From contig CM055111.1 of NCBI GenBank assembly GCA_029204225.1, positions 4,304,933 through 4,368,932 of the forward strand: DNA of 64,000 nt, written 5' to 3'. A model generated the notes under the pieces. That model had not been told where the DNA came from. It ran no database searches and was given only the letters and a program-made list of their open reading frames with translations. The stretch comes from Diphasiastrum complanatum (taxonomy: Eukaryota > Streptophyta > Lycopodiopsida > Lycopodiales > Lycopodiaceae). The first letter of the stretch is position 1, and the number at the start of each line of letters is the position of its first letter. A program made the translations under genes and the position numbers. Below are positions 22,640 to 32,659 of the stretch, one piece after another.

Positions 22640-23344
22640 TTCTATCAAGAGACTTGGTGAGGGAGATAGTCGAGATTTGAGAGGAAATCGAGGCCAGAGA
22701 GCATCTTGATCACAAAGATGGTTTTAACCAGGCACTCTACGGCAATAGAGAAAAATCAAAGAGTTCAAGCCTAAGAGAGAGTCAAATCAGAGACAGGATC
22801 GTGACTAGCAAGCAGAGGGGACGAGCAAAAGCGATTGGAAGACCAAAGGGAGGTTGAAATGACAAGATGCAGACAAGAAGACCTGCACGAGATGCAGAAG
22901 AGACGGGCATACAGTAGATACATGTTGGCTCAATCCCAAGATTGAGTGTATCCATTGCCATAAGAAGGGTCATGCAGCCATGGATTGCCACCAAAACCCA
23001 AGAAACAGATCAGCAGAGAACAAATAGGAGAATAATAGTAGTCGAGGAGCCCTAGAGCTTGAAGATGGGCGAAGAAAGAACGAACAAAAATTGTTCGACC
23101 ATCTACATCTGTGAAGATGTGTGTGCAACATCAACGTCTGACACACACGAGGTGATTCTGGATTCAGGAGCCACCTCGCACTTCATGACATCAAGATGAA
23201 TCATGTCTGATTTCAGAAGTGCAGATCCCTCAAGATTCATAGTTCTTGGAGATGGATCCAGACATCAAGTGAATGGTATTGGTTCACTCTGGCTCAACAC
23301 CAACGGCGAAGACAAACAACTCAAAGACGTTCTTGGAGGTAAGC
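22640..23344 (+). pseudogene. copia-E fragment: gag with two zinc knuckles, then protease
   Basis: The plus strand reads CTRCRRDGHTVDTC and, 10 residues later, CIHCHKKGHAAMDC (about 22880-22990), two C-X2-C-X4-H-X4-C knuckles that bind RNA in gag. Farther on, VILDSGATSHFM (about 23154-23190) is a copia protease active site, followed by IVLGDGSRHQVNGIGS. A stop separates the parts (near 23030) and another falls at 23205. The fragment ends at about 23344, where copia-B1 begins on the other strand. The tandem knuckles distinguish it from the single-knuckle copia-A and copia-B families here. Confidence 0.85.
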
Positions 23345-25068
23345 TGCAGTGGAGACAGCTTTAGCCCAGAATCTCTTGGGCAATGATGCATGCAATAGCA
23401 TACAATTAGCAAATTCGACTAGAGTACGGTTCTTCCTCTCAGCTAAGCCAATTAGACTGAGGACTGTAAGGAGTGATGAATTGCTGCTCAATGCCTTGAC
23501 TTTGGTAGTACTCCTTAGACTCGATACAGATATATTCTCCATCGTTGTCTGACCTTAGGGCTTTGATCGTCCTTCCAGTCTCCTTTTCTGCATGCTCCTT
23601 GAAGATTTTGAAGCAGTTGAAGGCTTTTGATTTCTTCTTTATGAAATACACCATCGTTCTTCTGGAGAATTCATCAATAATGGTTATAAAATACTTGGCA
23701 TCCTTCAACGAAGGATTTTTCATCGGGCCACAAATATCTGAATGTACAACATTTAGCAATCCTCTAACAACATGATGATGGGTTGACTTAAATGGTTTCC
23801 TAGTCTGCTTACCAATAAGATAGTCTTGAAAGATAGGTAACTCAACTTTTTTGTGAGGATAGTCAAGATCAAGAACAATAGATTGTCTAGAGATTCGTTG
23901 TACAATAGCATGATTTAAATGACCAAGTCTACAATGCCAAAGTAAACCTTTATTTGAATGAATTGAAGTACTGAGAGCCTGACTAGAGGCAGAAAAACAA
24001 TGACTTAATTTATACAAGTATCCATGCCTCTTTCCGAGTGCTAGGATCTTGCCTGTCCTATCAACTACTTTACACTGATCACATTCGAATTCTACTCTGT
24101 GTCCTAGATCTGTGATTCTGCTTATGGAGAGCAAATTCGTAGATAACTTTGGTACATACAAGACTTTAGAGAGTAGCTTAGACTGATCATTTTCAAAGCA
24201 TAATCTTACAGTGCCTTCACCTTTAATAGCTTGTGTGCTATTGTCGCCAAGGTGAACAAATTTTTGAGTACTGTAAGGTGTATAGGACTCGAAACAGCCA
24301 ATGACTAGTCATGTGCTAAGTGGCTCCGGAATTCAGGAACCAAGAACTGTCGCTAAATGCTCCTTGATGGTTGGTCATGAAGGCATCATGATCCATTTCT
24401 TGCATAGGTTGTGGAGCTTCTGCAGCTACATTCACCACTTGATTCGACTGCCCTTTGTTGTTGTTCTTCGCTTGAAGTATGTGGCAGTCTTGTATTTCGT
24501 GGTTGTTTTGTTTGTAGTATCTACAGAACAGCTTCTTCTTTGTCTGCGGATTCGACTGTTCCTTGTGCTGAGCTAGTTTATAGTCTGGCTTTGATTGCTT
24601 TGGGCCTTTCTTCTTCTTTTGCTTTGTTGTGCTCTTGTTGGTGTACAAGGCATGAGAATCAGTTGAGGAACTCGAGGCTTTGTTCCTTCGCATGTCTTCC
24701 TACAACAACATAGTAATGACTCTCAAAAGAGTCAACTATGACAGATCTGACAGTGGCCATTTGTCTTAGCTGGTTCTTGAATTGATTAATCATTCTGAAG
24801 AGAATCACCATTCGTCATCTTGAGGGAGTAGAATTTCTTTTTGAGATATAGCTTGGAAGCTATATCTCGCACTTCATATAGTGTGATCAAGATGTCCCAG
24901 ACTTCTTTTGATGTCTAAATCTCGAATACATGGCCGATACTAGGAATGTAAAGTACTCCACCAATCTTGATCTTCCTGGAAGATCCCAAGCAAAAAAGTA
25001 TGGATCCTATGGCTTCTACCTTACAAGCATAATCATTTGTTGTAAATATTGACTTGATAGGTCCATCA
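23345..25068 (-). pseudogene. copia-B1 fragment: gag, protease, integrase
   Basis: On the minus strand from 25068: UBN2-like gag (VWDIL ... LYEVRDIASKLYLKKKF-type reading), CCHC CRYYKQNNHEIQDC (about 24540-24500), and protease SSWFLNSGAT (about 24330), where the catalytic Asp is Asn, followed by a stop. GAG-pre-integrase LWHCRLGHLNHAIV and integrase HSDICGPM, IIDEFSRRTMVYF and ALRSDNDGEYI follow in the open frame 24161-23439. A frameshift then leads to ERKNRTLVE with the catalytic Glu (about 23440-23460) and KRFWAKAVSTAAYL. It stops before RT at the junction with copia-E. The gag start is cut off by the LTR at 25069. Confidence 0.9.
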
Positions 25069-26094
25069 TGTTGGATTATTCTCCTTCCTCCTAATTGACT
25101 AATCGATTTTTAATCTTCATCCAACTATTTATCTAGCGGATTCTCCAGTGTTTTAAACAGTTTGCAAAATTACAAGTATTTTTACACACTCTGTAGAAAT
25201 ACACCGAGTTTGACAACAATGTCACTACAAAACCTGACACTATCGTCTTTTTGCTACAGTCAATTTTCTCTTAAAGCGACATTGTAAAAAATTGCAAGTA
25301 ATAATATAGTGTTGTATTTTTCGCATTTTTCGCCTATTAGGGATTTCAAGTAAAAATGCAGTTTCGTGTTTTTCGTATTTTTCGCCTGTCAAGAATTGCG
25401 AGTAAAAATGCAGTGTCATATTTTTTGCATTTTTTTCTTGTGGCTGTTTACATTCATTTCTGCGGAGTGACATTCTACGTTCATTTCTGTAGACAGATTG
25501 TTTGCAACCAAATATTTCAACATCTTAATTCTCAGATCAAGTATTGAATAGTCAGCTCTCTCTCAAAGCCTGTGAGGTTGAACACTCTTGAGCATTCTAG
25601 CTCAGTTCTTTAGAGTTGATTAGAGATTACTATTGCACTTACTACTTATCAGTAGTTGCGCTTAATTCAGACTTATATTCTAGCCGTTCAGAGATAACTT
25701 AGAGTACGCGGCTTCGATCTGCAACTTGTTGTACTCATTTACATCTGTTTCGCTTTCATACTGAATCAATACTATCTTCTTATTGCATTTAGCTTCATCT
25801 CAGAATGTATGCATTTTTGTAATTCTTCGTGACTGATTATTTGTCTAATAATTCAATGCTTTAAATATTTGGCTACGTAATCACTATAGTACTAATGATT
25901 TCAAAGTTAGTTACTATAAGATCAAACATGATTTCTATCGCTGTTGTTTTGTTCGAAATTGATAGGCGTAGTCATACATGAAGGAAGAGGAAAATAGTTT
26001 ATTTCGCTGCACACGATAAGTTTTCTTTCTTGTCGTTCGAATTCTTTTTATTCGAATCTTATTCAACCTATCTTTTATACACCTCTTTCCAACA
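25069..26094 (+). repeat. Complete copia LTR (B3), plus orientation
   Basis: It starts TGTTGGATTATTCTCC and ends CCAACA directly before a copia primer site, a length of 1026 bases. It matches the minus-oriented LTR at 28346-29545 and, inverted, 26200-26778. It interrupts the gag of copia-B1. No element body follows, only about 100 bases of leader. Confidence 0.9.
25313..25440 (+). repeat. 54-bp direct repeat in U3 of the B3 LTR
   Basis: Two and a half copies of a unit containing GTATTTTTCGCATTTTTCGCC ... GTAAAAATGCAG, period about 54. Related GCGAAAAATGCG words fill the other B LTRs. The minus-strand open frame here merely reflects the repeat. Confidence 0.75.
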
Positions 26095-26106
26095 TGGTAT
26101 CAGAAC
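26095..26106 (+). promoter_or_regulatory. Copia primer binding site (tRNA-iMet type) of B3
   Basis: TGGTATCAGAAC, one mismatch from the standard TGGTATCAGAGC, immediately after the LTR end CCAACA. Confidence 0.9.
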
Positions 26107-26199
26107 GTTGATTCTTCTTCAAGGCTTAATACTATATTAGAGCGCAAGCTCTTATATTTGATATCTTTTACGATATCAAATTATTCTTCAGCATTTTGA

Positions 26200-26778
26200 G
26201 ACGAAACTAAACGCAATAAAAGGATAGTATTGATTCAGTATGAAAGCGAAACAGATGTAAATGAGCACAACAAGTTGTAGATCGAAAGCCGTGTACTCTA
26301 AGCTATCTCTGAGCGGCTAAACTAAAAGTCTGAATTAAGCGCAACTATTGATAATCAATACTATCACTTTGCATAAATGAATGTAAACTGCCATAGGCGA
26401 AAAATATCGTCACTTTGCAGAAATGAACGTAAAGTGCCACAAGTAAAAAATACAAAAAATGTGACACTGCATTTTTACTTGCAATTCCTGACAAACAAAA
26501 AATGCGAAAAATGTGACACTATATGTTTATTGACAATTTTTTACAGTGTTGCTTTAAGGAAAAATTGACTGTAGCAAAAAGACGATAGTGTCAGGTTTTG
26601 TAGTGAGAGAAACTTTCGGACACTATTGTCAAACTTTGTGTATTTCTATAGACTGTGTAAAAACATTTGTAATTCTACAGACTGTATAAAACACGGGATA
26701 ATCCACAGAATTGGATAAACAGTTGGATGAAGATCAAAAATCGATTAGTCGAGTAGTACGAAGGAGAATAATCTGACA
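26200..26778 (-). repeat. 3' LTR of copia-B2, truncated
   Basis: Minus strand TGTCAGATTATTCTCC from 26778 downward, matching B3 in inverted orientation to about 26200, where the last ~300 bases of the LTR are missing and the B3 leader begins. A purine tract AAGGGGGAG (26779-26788) lies just upstream. Confidence 0.85.
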
Positions 26779-26785
26779 CTCCCCC

Positions 26786-28140
26786 TTAATCTGAATCCTT
26801 GAATGCCTTGACATTTAAACTTAACTTTGCACAAAACTTTCTACTACATCTAAGCTTAATTCTCTTAGTAAAAATATCTGTTGCCATATCTTGCGTTCGA
26901 CGGTACTGTAATCCGACCTCTTTGTCAAGAACTTTGCTTCTGACATAGTGATACTTTAGTTCAATCAGACTGATATCTGAAAGTAAGTTTCTCAACCAAA
27001 TTGCTTTTTTGGTAGCTTGTGAGGCTGCGATTTACTGATAACAAATTTGTAGAGATTTTAGGAATATATAAGAGCTTTGATAGTAATCTGAATTGATCAT
27101 GTTGGAATTGCAATCTTACAGCAGGTTCACCTTCAATAGTGTGAGTACTATTGTCACCAAGGTGAACAAATTTATTCGTGCTGTAAGGCATGTAAAAGTT
27201 GAAGATCTCACATTGATTGGTCATATGTTGTGTAGCTCCAGAATCTAGAAACCATGAATCATCCAAAAATGCTCTTTAATCTTTGACCATGAATGCACCT
27301 TCATCCACTTCGACCTGGAGAGATGATGAAATTGTGTTTGCTTGTTGATCAGGTTGCTTGGCTGCATTCTTCGCTTGGAGAATTCGACAATCCTTGATCT
27401 CATGGTTATTGCGCTTGCAATACCTGTAAAACATCTTCTTCTTTGATTTTGAATCTGATGATTGTGCTTGACTTTGAGTCTGCTTCTGATTCATTGCAGC
27501 CTTCTTGGAGATTTTTTACTTCTATCGCTTAGAGCCTTTGTTGACATAGCCTGAGAGGAGGAAGTAGACGGAGTGTCTTGACTTCTCCTATTGTCTTCTT
27601 ACAGCAACATAGTGATAACTCTAGTACGAGTTAAATCTGAGTTTGTCGATATGATCATCACCCAGTTCTCATATGTAGAGGGCAAGCTTGAAAGCAATGT
27701 CATAATTGTGTCTTGATCGTCTATGACTAATCCGACAATGGCCATCTGTTACAAGAGATTCTTAAACTGGTTAATGTGACTCTGAAGAAAATCACCAGTA
27801 GACATTTTGAAAGTGAAGAATTTCCTTCGTAGATGTAACTTAGTAGTTACATCCCTCACATCATATAGTGAGTTCAAGATGTCCCAAACGTCTCTTGACG
27901 TTTTAGCTTCAGCTATGTGTCCAATCTGTGTATCTGATATATTGAGGATAATAAGCGCGAAAGCTTTACCATCCTTCAATTTCCAGTTTTAGTCATCGTC
28001 TTCAGGTTTTACTTCTGTACCTGTAACAACATCCCATAATTTGTTGATGATTATCAAGGTCTTCATCCTAAATTTTCACAAATGATAATTGGATCCATTC
28101 AGCTTGTCTGCGATAAGACCAGCTTTACTTTTAGAATCCA
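26786..28140 (-). pseudogene. copia-B2 gag-protease joined to the RNase H tail
   Basis: Minus strand: UBN2-type gag 27979-27749 (SRDVWDILNSLYDVRDVTTK), knuckle CRYCKRNNHEIKDC (about 27430-27390), and protease SWFLDSGATQHM (about 27255) with its catalytic Asp intact, continuing LLYIPKISTNLLSV to about 27010. It then switches to ELKYHYVRSKVLDKE ... DIFTKRIKL (26960-26850), the end of copia RNase H. The junction at about 26990 is a deletion scar. Stops occur near 27500 and 27970. Confidence 0.88.
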
Positions 28141-28333
28141 TCTGGAACTTAGTTTGTCGATTTCGATGATGCTAAAATGTAGTAATGCCAACAATAGGAA
28201 ATCAATTCTGTGATATTGAAAGGTTGAAAAGAATTGAAGAGTATGATTATCAATTTGATATCACAAAAGATATCAAGTGTTAGAGATTTCAGTTTGATAT
28301 CATGTAGGTATTAGATAAAGAAGTAGTGAAATT

Positions 28334-28345
28334 GCTCTAATACCA
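28334..28345 (-). promoter_or_regulatory. Copia primer binding site of B2
   Basis: Minus strand TGGTATTAGAGC, one mismatch from the initiator-Met site, directly after the LTR end (CCGACA). Confidence 0.9.
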
Positions 28346-29545
28346 TGTCGGAAAGTGGTGTGCAAAAGATAGGTCTAGTTCAAAAAGAAACGAACTCGAA
28401 AAGAAACGAATGAAAATAATTTGAGTGTCTAGAAAGAAAACTTTTTGTGCATGGCGGAATAAAGTATCTCCCTCTTTCACATGCATGACTACGCCTATCA
28501 ATTTCAAACAAAACAATAGTGATAGAAATCACGTTTGATCTTGAATCATCAGTACTATAGTGATTATGTAGCCAAACAATAAAGCATCGAAAATTATCAG
28601 ACAAATAATTAGTCGCGAAGAACTACAAGAACACAAACATTCTGAGATGAAGTTGAACACAATAACGGATAGTATTGATTTAGTATGAAAAATGTAACAG
28701 AAGTAAATGAGTACAATAAGTTGCGGATCAAAGCCGCATACTCTATGCTATCTCTGAGCGGCTAAAATGAAACTCTGAATTAATGCGCAATGCTGATAAG
28801 CAGTAGTGCAATAGCAATCTCTAAAACAACTCTAACAAGTGAGCTAGAATGCTCAGAAGTGTTCAAGCTCACATGCTTGAGAGAGAGAGAGAGCTAACTA
28901 TTCAAAAACTTCTGATAATTTTGATTTAATAATTTGATAATGAAACTGTATGAATATGAACAACTATTTATACTAAAAAATTAGGTCGTCAATTGCGATC
29001 ACCAATTGGCTGGTGATTTGTTGGCATCGATCCGGTTCCTTGTCATAAATTGCTGATAAGTGGTGAAATTGGCCGTAAACATTCTGTCTGCATAAATGAA
29101 CCAAAACAATAGCTATGTAGAAATGAACTAAAATAGCCACAGACGACATTGTCGCAAAAAGACGAGTGTCGGGATTTTGCGAAAAATGCGAAAAACCTGA
29201 AGGTGCCCTTAAATCTCATTTAGGATTTTCCCACAGTTTGTCAGAGTCAATTCCTTAACATTTGAGGCTATTTGGAAAAAGCAAAAAAATGCAACCCTAT
29301 GATTTTACACGAGATTCCTGACATGCAAAAAATGCAAAAAAAATGACATTGCATTTTTCAACGGCATTCCTGACAGGTGAAAAAGACGACACTATTGTCA
29401 ACTCCGTGTATATCTACAGACTATGTAAAAATACTTGTAAAACTACAGACTGTATAAAAACACGGGAAAATTCGTAGAACTGGATAAACAATGGATGAAG
29501 ATTCAAACCGATTAGTCGATTAGTAAGAAGGAGAATAATCCAACA
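28346..29545 (-). repeat. 5' LTR of copia-B2
   Basis: Minus strand starts TGTTGGATTATTCTCC at 29545 and ends CCGACA at 28346; 1200 bases. It carries GCGAAAAATGCGAAAAA words in U3 and a short GA run near 28880. Confidence 0.9.
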
Positions 29546-31125
29546 TCGAGACTGTGATAGCTCTTGTAGCATGTAAGCTTGCTAGTTCACCAATGAGGTG
29601 ACTTATGCTTTGATTTGGGTCCTTAAGTAGAAATGTTTTTGACATCCCACCTTGAGAATTAGTACTTTCTGCGCCTCCCGCTGCAGTGTGACCTTGACCA
29701 TGCACCATGACTATGCCACTGCACCAACCCAGCCATGATCAACCCTAACTCTAGGTCGACCCTAACCCTAAGGATGCATCCTTATAGTATTTAAGGCATA
29801 GCCTTTAGCAATGCCAATTATCTATTTACTTTTTAGATTTGTTTTTTTGGTATGCATTTAGCTTCTTCTTTTTTTGTTCAGCTCTATTAAGGTTGGCATA
29901 GCTTTTTATTCGTTCTATGATTAGCATATAACATAGATAAATTTGTGAATCACTTTGTATTTTCTTGTTAACTATTTTTTTTGGGCCTATGCTTAGCATA
30001 AGTCATAAGTTATAATTTTTTTTTAAAAATTAACATGGCAAGTTGTTCTCCCTCTTCCATTCCAAAAATTGTAACTCAATACATAGCAACAACTGAGTCC
30101 TCTTCATCTGATATTTCTAATGAGAGTTTTTTAATGTATAAAACCACTCATTCTAATTCTTATCATGTTTCTCTGACTGATGCGGCATCAACATCATTTA
30201 CCTATTCATCATCTGAAACTCCTCAACTAAGTAGTTATCAAAAAATGACATTTATAGCCTTCCTAGATGCTTTGAATGGAACTATTCATGGAGAAAAATT
30301 ATCTAATTTTATTTCCACTTGTTAAAAATTAGAGATATTTTTTATGTACAAAGAATTCTCTAAAGCAAAAAAAGTTGCATATTTGAGTACTCATATTATT
30401 GCAGAATTTGAAAAAGAGATTTTGGTTTGGTAAAGATTTCTAAAAAATAAAAAACGATAGTATGTTCTAGTACCAAAAAGCTTGCAAAGACCAATGGTGA
30501 GAAAGGTAAAAATTAATCACGTTGCAATTTTAATATGTTTTGTGTTGAAATGAATATGTTATTAAAAAAATATTTAACATATAATTATAACTTTTTTTGG
30601 TAATTATTTTTATTATGTTTTTAGTGGATGCTGCAAAAGTCCTTCAAGTGCACAAAGATCCACAAACAACTGAAAGACCAAGCATTGAAATAAATGTTTG
30701 GAATGTTCTCAAAATATCTCAGCCTTGTTATTGTCATTAAATTTTTTAGAATCAAACAACTTATCAGTTTTTTGATAAGTTTGATTAATATTGGTGGTTG
30801 GACTATTTTGAGAAACAAAAAATCAGCTTGCTCAACCTTGAAGATGCATCAACAACTGAAGAATTTCATTGGCCTTATAAATTAGGAGCTTCAACTATGA
30901 TTGACGAACCTTCAAATCTTCTTCGAGATAATGATTTCTTGCAACTTGTGCAATAAGGAACACAAAATTTATGTGGGCTCAAAGAAGAATAGGCAAAGTG
31001 TAAAAGCTGCAAAAATGAAATGGTGCGGTGATCTTAATGAAATCCAAATTGGAAGTCTTGTTGCACTTCTAGCTTTAGAACAACGAAGGACATCCATTTT
31101 AGGAAAATGTATGTTGAAAAATAAT
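29546..31125 (+). other. Unassigned region with short ORF remnants
   Basis: 29708-29546 on minus reads MVHGQGHTAAGGAESTNSQG and is cut by the B2 LTR, so it may be a disrupted coding start. 30035-30325 on plus is a 96-codon Ser/Thr-rich ORF (MASCSPSSIPKIVTQYIA). 30621-31060 is partly open (VLQVHKDPQTTERPSIEINVWN) but full of stops. These may be remnants of one transposon or gene; I recognise none. Confidence 0.35.
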
Positions 31126-31296
31126 AATATATGAGATTGTCCATCACAGTGGGCTGCACTGGATAGAGTTGTTGACTGCCACTGGAAAGTGTAGGCTCAA
31201 ATCCTGACCATTGTGTAGTGACATCTAAGGAGACTAGCTCCATAAATGGCATTGCCAAGCTGTATATGTATGCAAAAAAGAAAAATATATGAGATT
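31126..31296 (+). mobile_element. tRNA-derived SINE with 13-bp target-site duplication
   Basis: Body 31139-31283 has a pol III-like head: an A-box-like GTGGGCTGCACTGGATAGAG, then GTTGACTGCCACTGGAAAGTG, and the B-box-like GGCTCAAATCC (consensus GGTTCAAATCC). The tail is A-rich (GCAAAAAAGAAAAAT). The flanks are exact copies of AATATATGAGATT at 31126-31138 and 31284-31296, the signature of target-primed insertion. Confidence 0.85.
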
Positions 31297-31310
31297 TCGA
31301 ATTTCAAAAA

Positions 31311-31384
31311 TCATGTGTTGTCTTGAAATGCTATTTCATTTATAAAATCATGTGTTGTCTTGAAATGTTATTTCATTAATAATT
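31311..31384 (+). repeat. 37-bp tandem duplication
   Basis: TCATGTGTTGTCTTGAAATG(C/T)TATTTCATT occurs twice, 37 bases apart. Confidence 0.85.
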
Positions 31385-31620
31385 ATGATGGTTTTATGAA
31401 GTTTGCAAAAAAAAAAAATTGTAGTGCTTTTTAAAAAATATGCATTTTTTGGCAATTTTTTAAAATAAAATTTAGAGATTAACTAAAAAAACCCATGATT
31501 TTGGCCTAAAATCAAGTAATTTAAAAAACACCAAAAAGGTTACTCTTTTTTAAGTCAAAGTCCCAACATCATCTCATTTCTCCATGACTAAAAACAAATA
31601 ATAGTCTTTAAAAGAAGGGT

Positions 31621-32420
31621 GTGTTACGGCCCTAATGGGGGGTTTGGACCATTAGGGGTTGCCTTGGATGTAGGGACTTGGCCTAATCTAGATAATAGTC
31701 GAGTAGGACCATGGAATCACACTCGCTTGCGGTATTAGCATGTGTGTTGCATCATAGTATGAGATAGGTGTACATGCACTATGCTTATGCATGGGTCTTG
31801 GCTATTATGGGTTAGGAGTACCTACATGCAGTGGACATGCATGGGAGTTCGGCATGGACTGATAGTAGGCTTACATGTGGATTCAGTGCATTGGCAGATG
31901 GAGTGGATTCTACACCCTTTTCACTGCATTTCTCCTTTGTGTTCTTGGAGCTCTATCCAAATTGGGAGTCTTGGGAGACATTTTATTGGTATTTCATAGC
32001 ACCCAATTGGATCGTGTGAGCGACGAGGTGTGGACTAGTTTGCGATGGAATCGAATTGACAACAATTCAGGCAATTTCAGTACATCGTTGGTCTTCCAAG
32101 TAAGCTTCTACCCTTCTTTTGGTTGAGTCGGTTTGAAAGGACCTTAGAATTGTTTCTTTGATTCTGAATTTTCCGGTTTATCATGAAATTGGTTTTTCCA
32201 TTTATTGTGTGCTGTTTTTTTTGGTTTTGTATTGAAGTTGGTGGTTGCATGGGAATTGGAAGCTTCATTCCATTATGGAATGCCAATTTGAACCTTGCTG
32301 CAAACCAATATTAAGTATGTGTTGTGTGCTAATGGTTAAGCCACGGTTAGTAGGCATATACTAAAATTTCTTTCTTAATGATTTGGTTGAACCTAAGGGT
32401 ATGCTGGATTATTGAGAAGA
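31621..32420 (+). other. Unassigned, possible LTR-like remnant
   Basis: It starts TGTTACGGCCCTAATGG with a perfect 9-bp inverted repeat (31630-31638 and 31649-31657, loop 10). Later there is a pyrimidine-rich block and a TG-rich stretch, in the style of a gypsy LTR. No coding region, primer site or partner copy is seen, so this is a guess. Confidence 0.25.
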
Positions 32421-32469
32421 AGGAACTAAAAACAAAAAAATAACACAATGAATGGGTGAAAACTGGTTT

Positions 32470-32655
32470 TCATGCCAAGGCACTGCCCTGGGGCCAAATG
32501 GATTTTGGCCCTAGCCCAATGTTTGGGCACCACGTCGCCCACCAAAATGGACCATTTCGCGGGTGAGCACCAGGGTGGGCGCCAGGCAGCGAAGGCGGCG
32601 TTGGGCAGCACAAGGGTGGGGTGTCGTGCATCACAGGGGTGGGGCACCGAGTAGG
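32470..32655 (+). other. GC-rich island without recognised gene
   Basis: Clearly richer in G+C than its surroundings (GCGAAGGCGGCGTTGGGCAG). Open on both strands, but without a domain I recognise. It directly precedes the inverted-repeat arm at 32660. Confidence 0.4.
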
Positions 32656-32659
32656 GTTT

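Larger units (their letters stand above)
26200..29545 (-). mobile_element. copia-B2, internally deleted element with both LTRs
   Basis: 5' LTR 28346-29545, primer site 28334-28345, gag and protease 28140-26990, then directly the RNase H tail 26995-26786, polypurine tract, and the 3' LTR to 26200. Integrase, RT and most of RNase H (about 3 kb in relatives) are deleted in one step, so it could move only with proteins from other elements. The 3' LTR is also truncated. Confidence 0.88.

Noticed and set aside
25240-25473. Minus-strand ORF of 77 codons in the copia LTR
   Set aside because: Reflects the 54-bp U3 repeat; the homologous place in other LTRs is not conserved as coding.
30035-30325. 96-codon Ser/Thr-rich ORF as a host gene
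   Set aside because: No domain recognised, no clear gene context and following sequence full of stops; kept only as part of an unassigned region.
32472-32654. GC-rich ORF as an exon
   Set aside because: Open on both strands because of GC-rich composition; no splice sites or similarity recognised.
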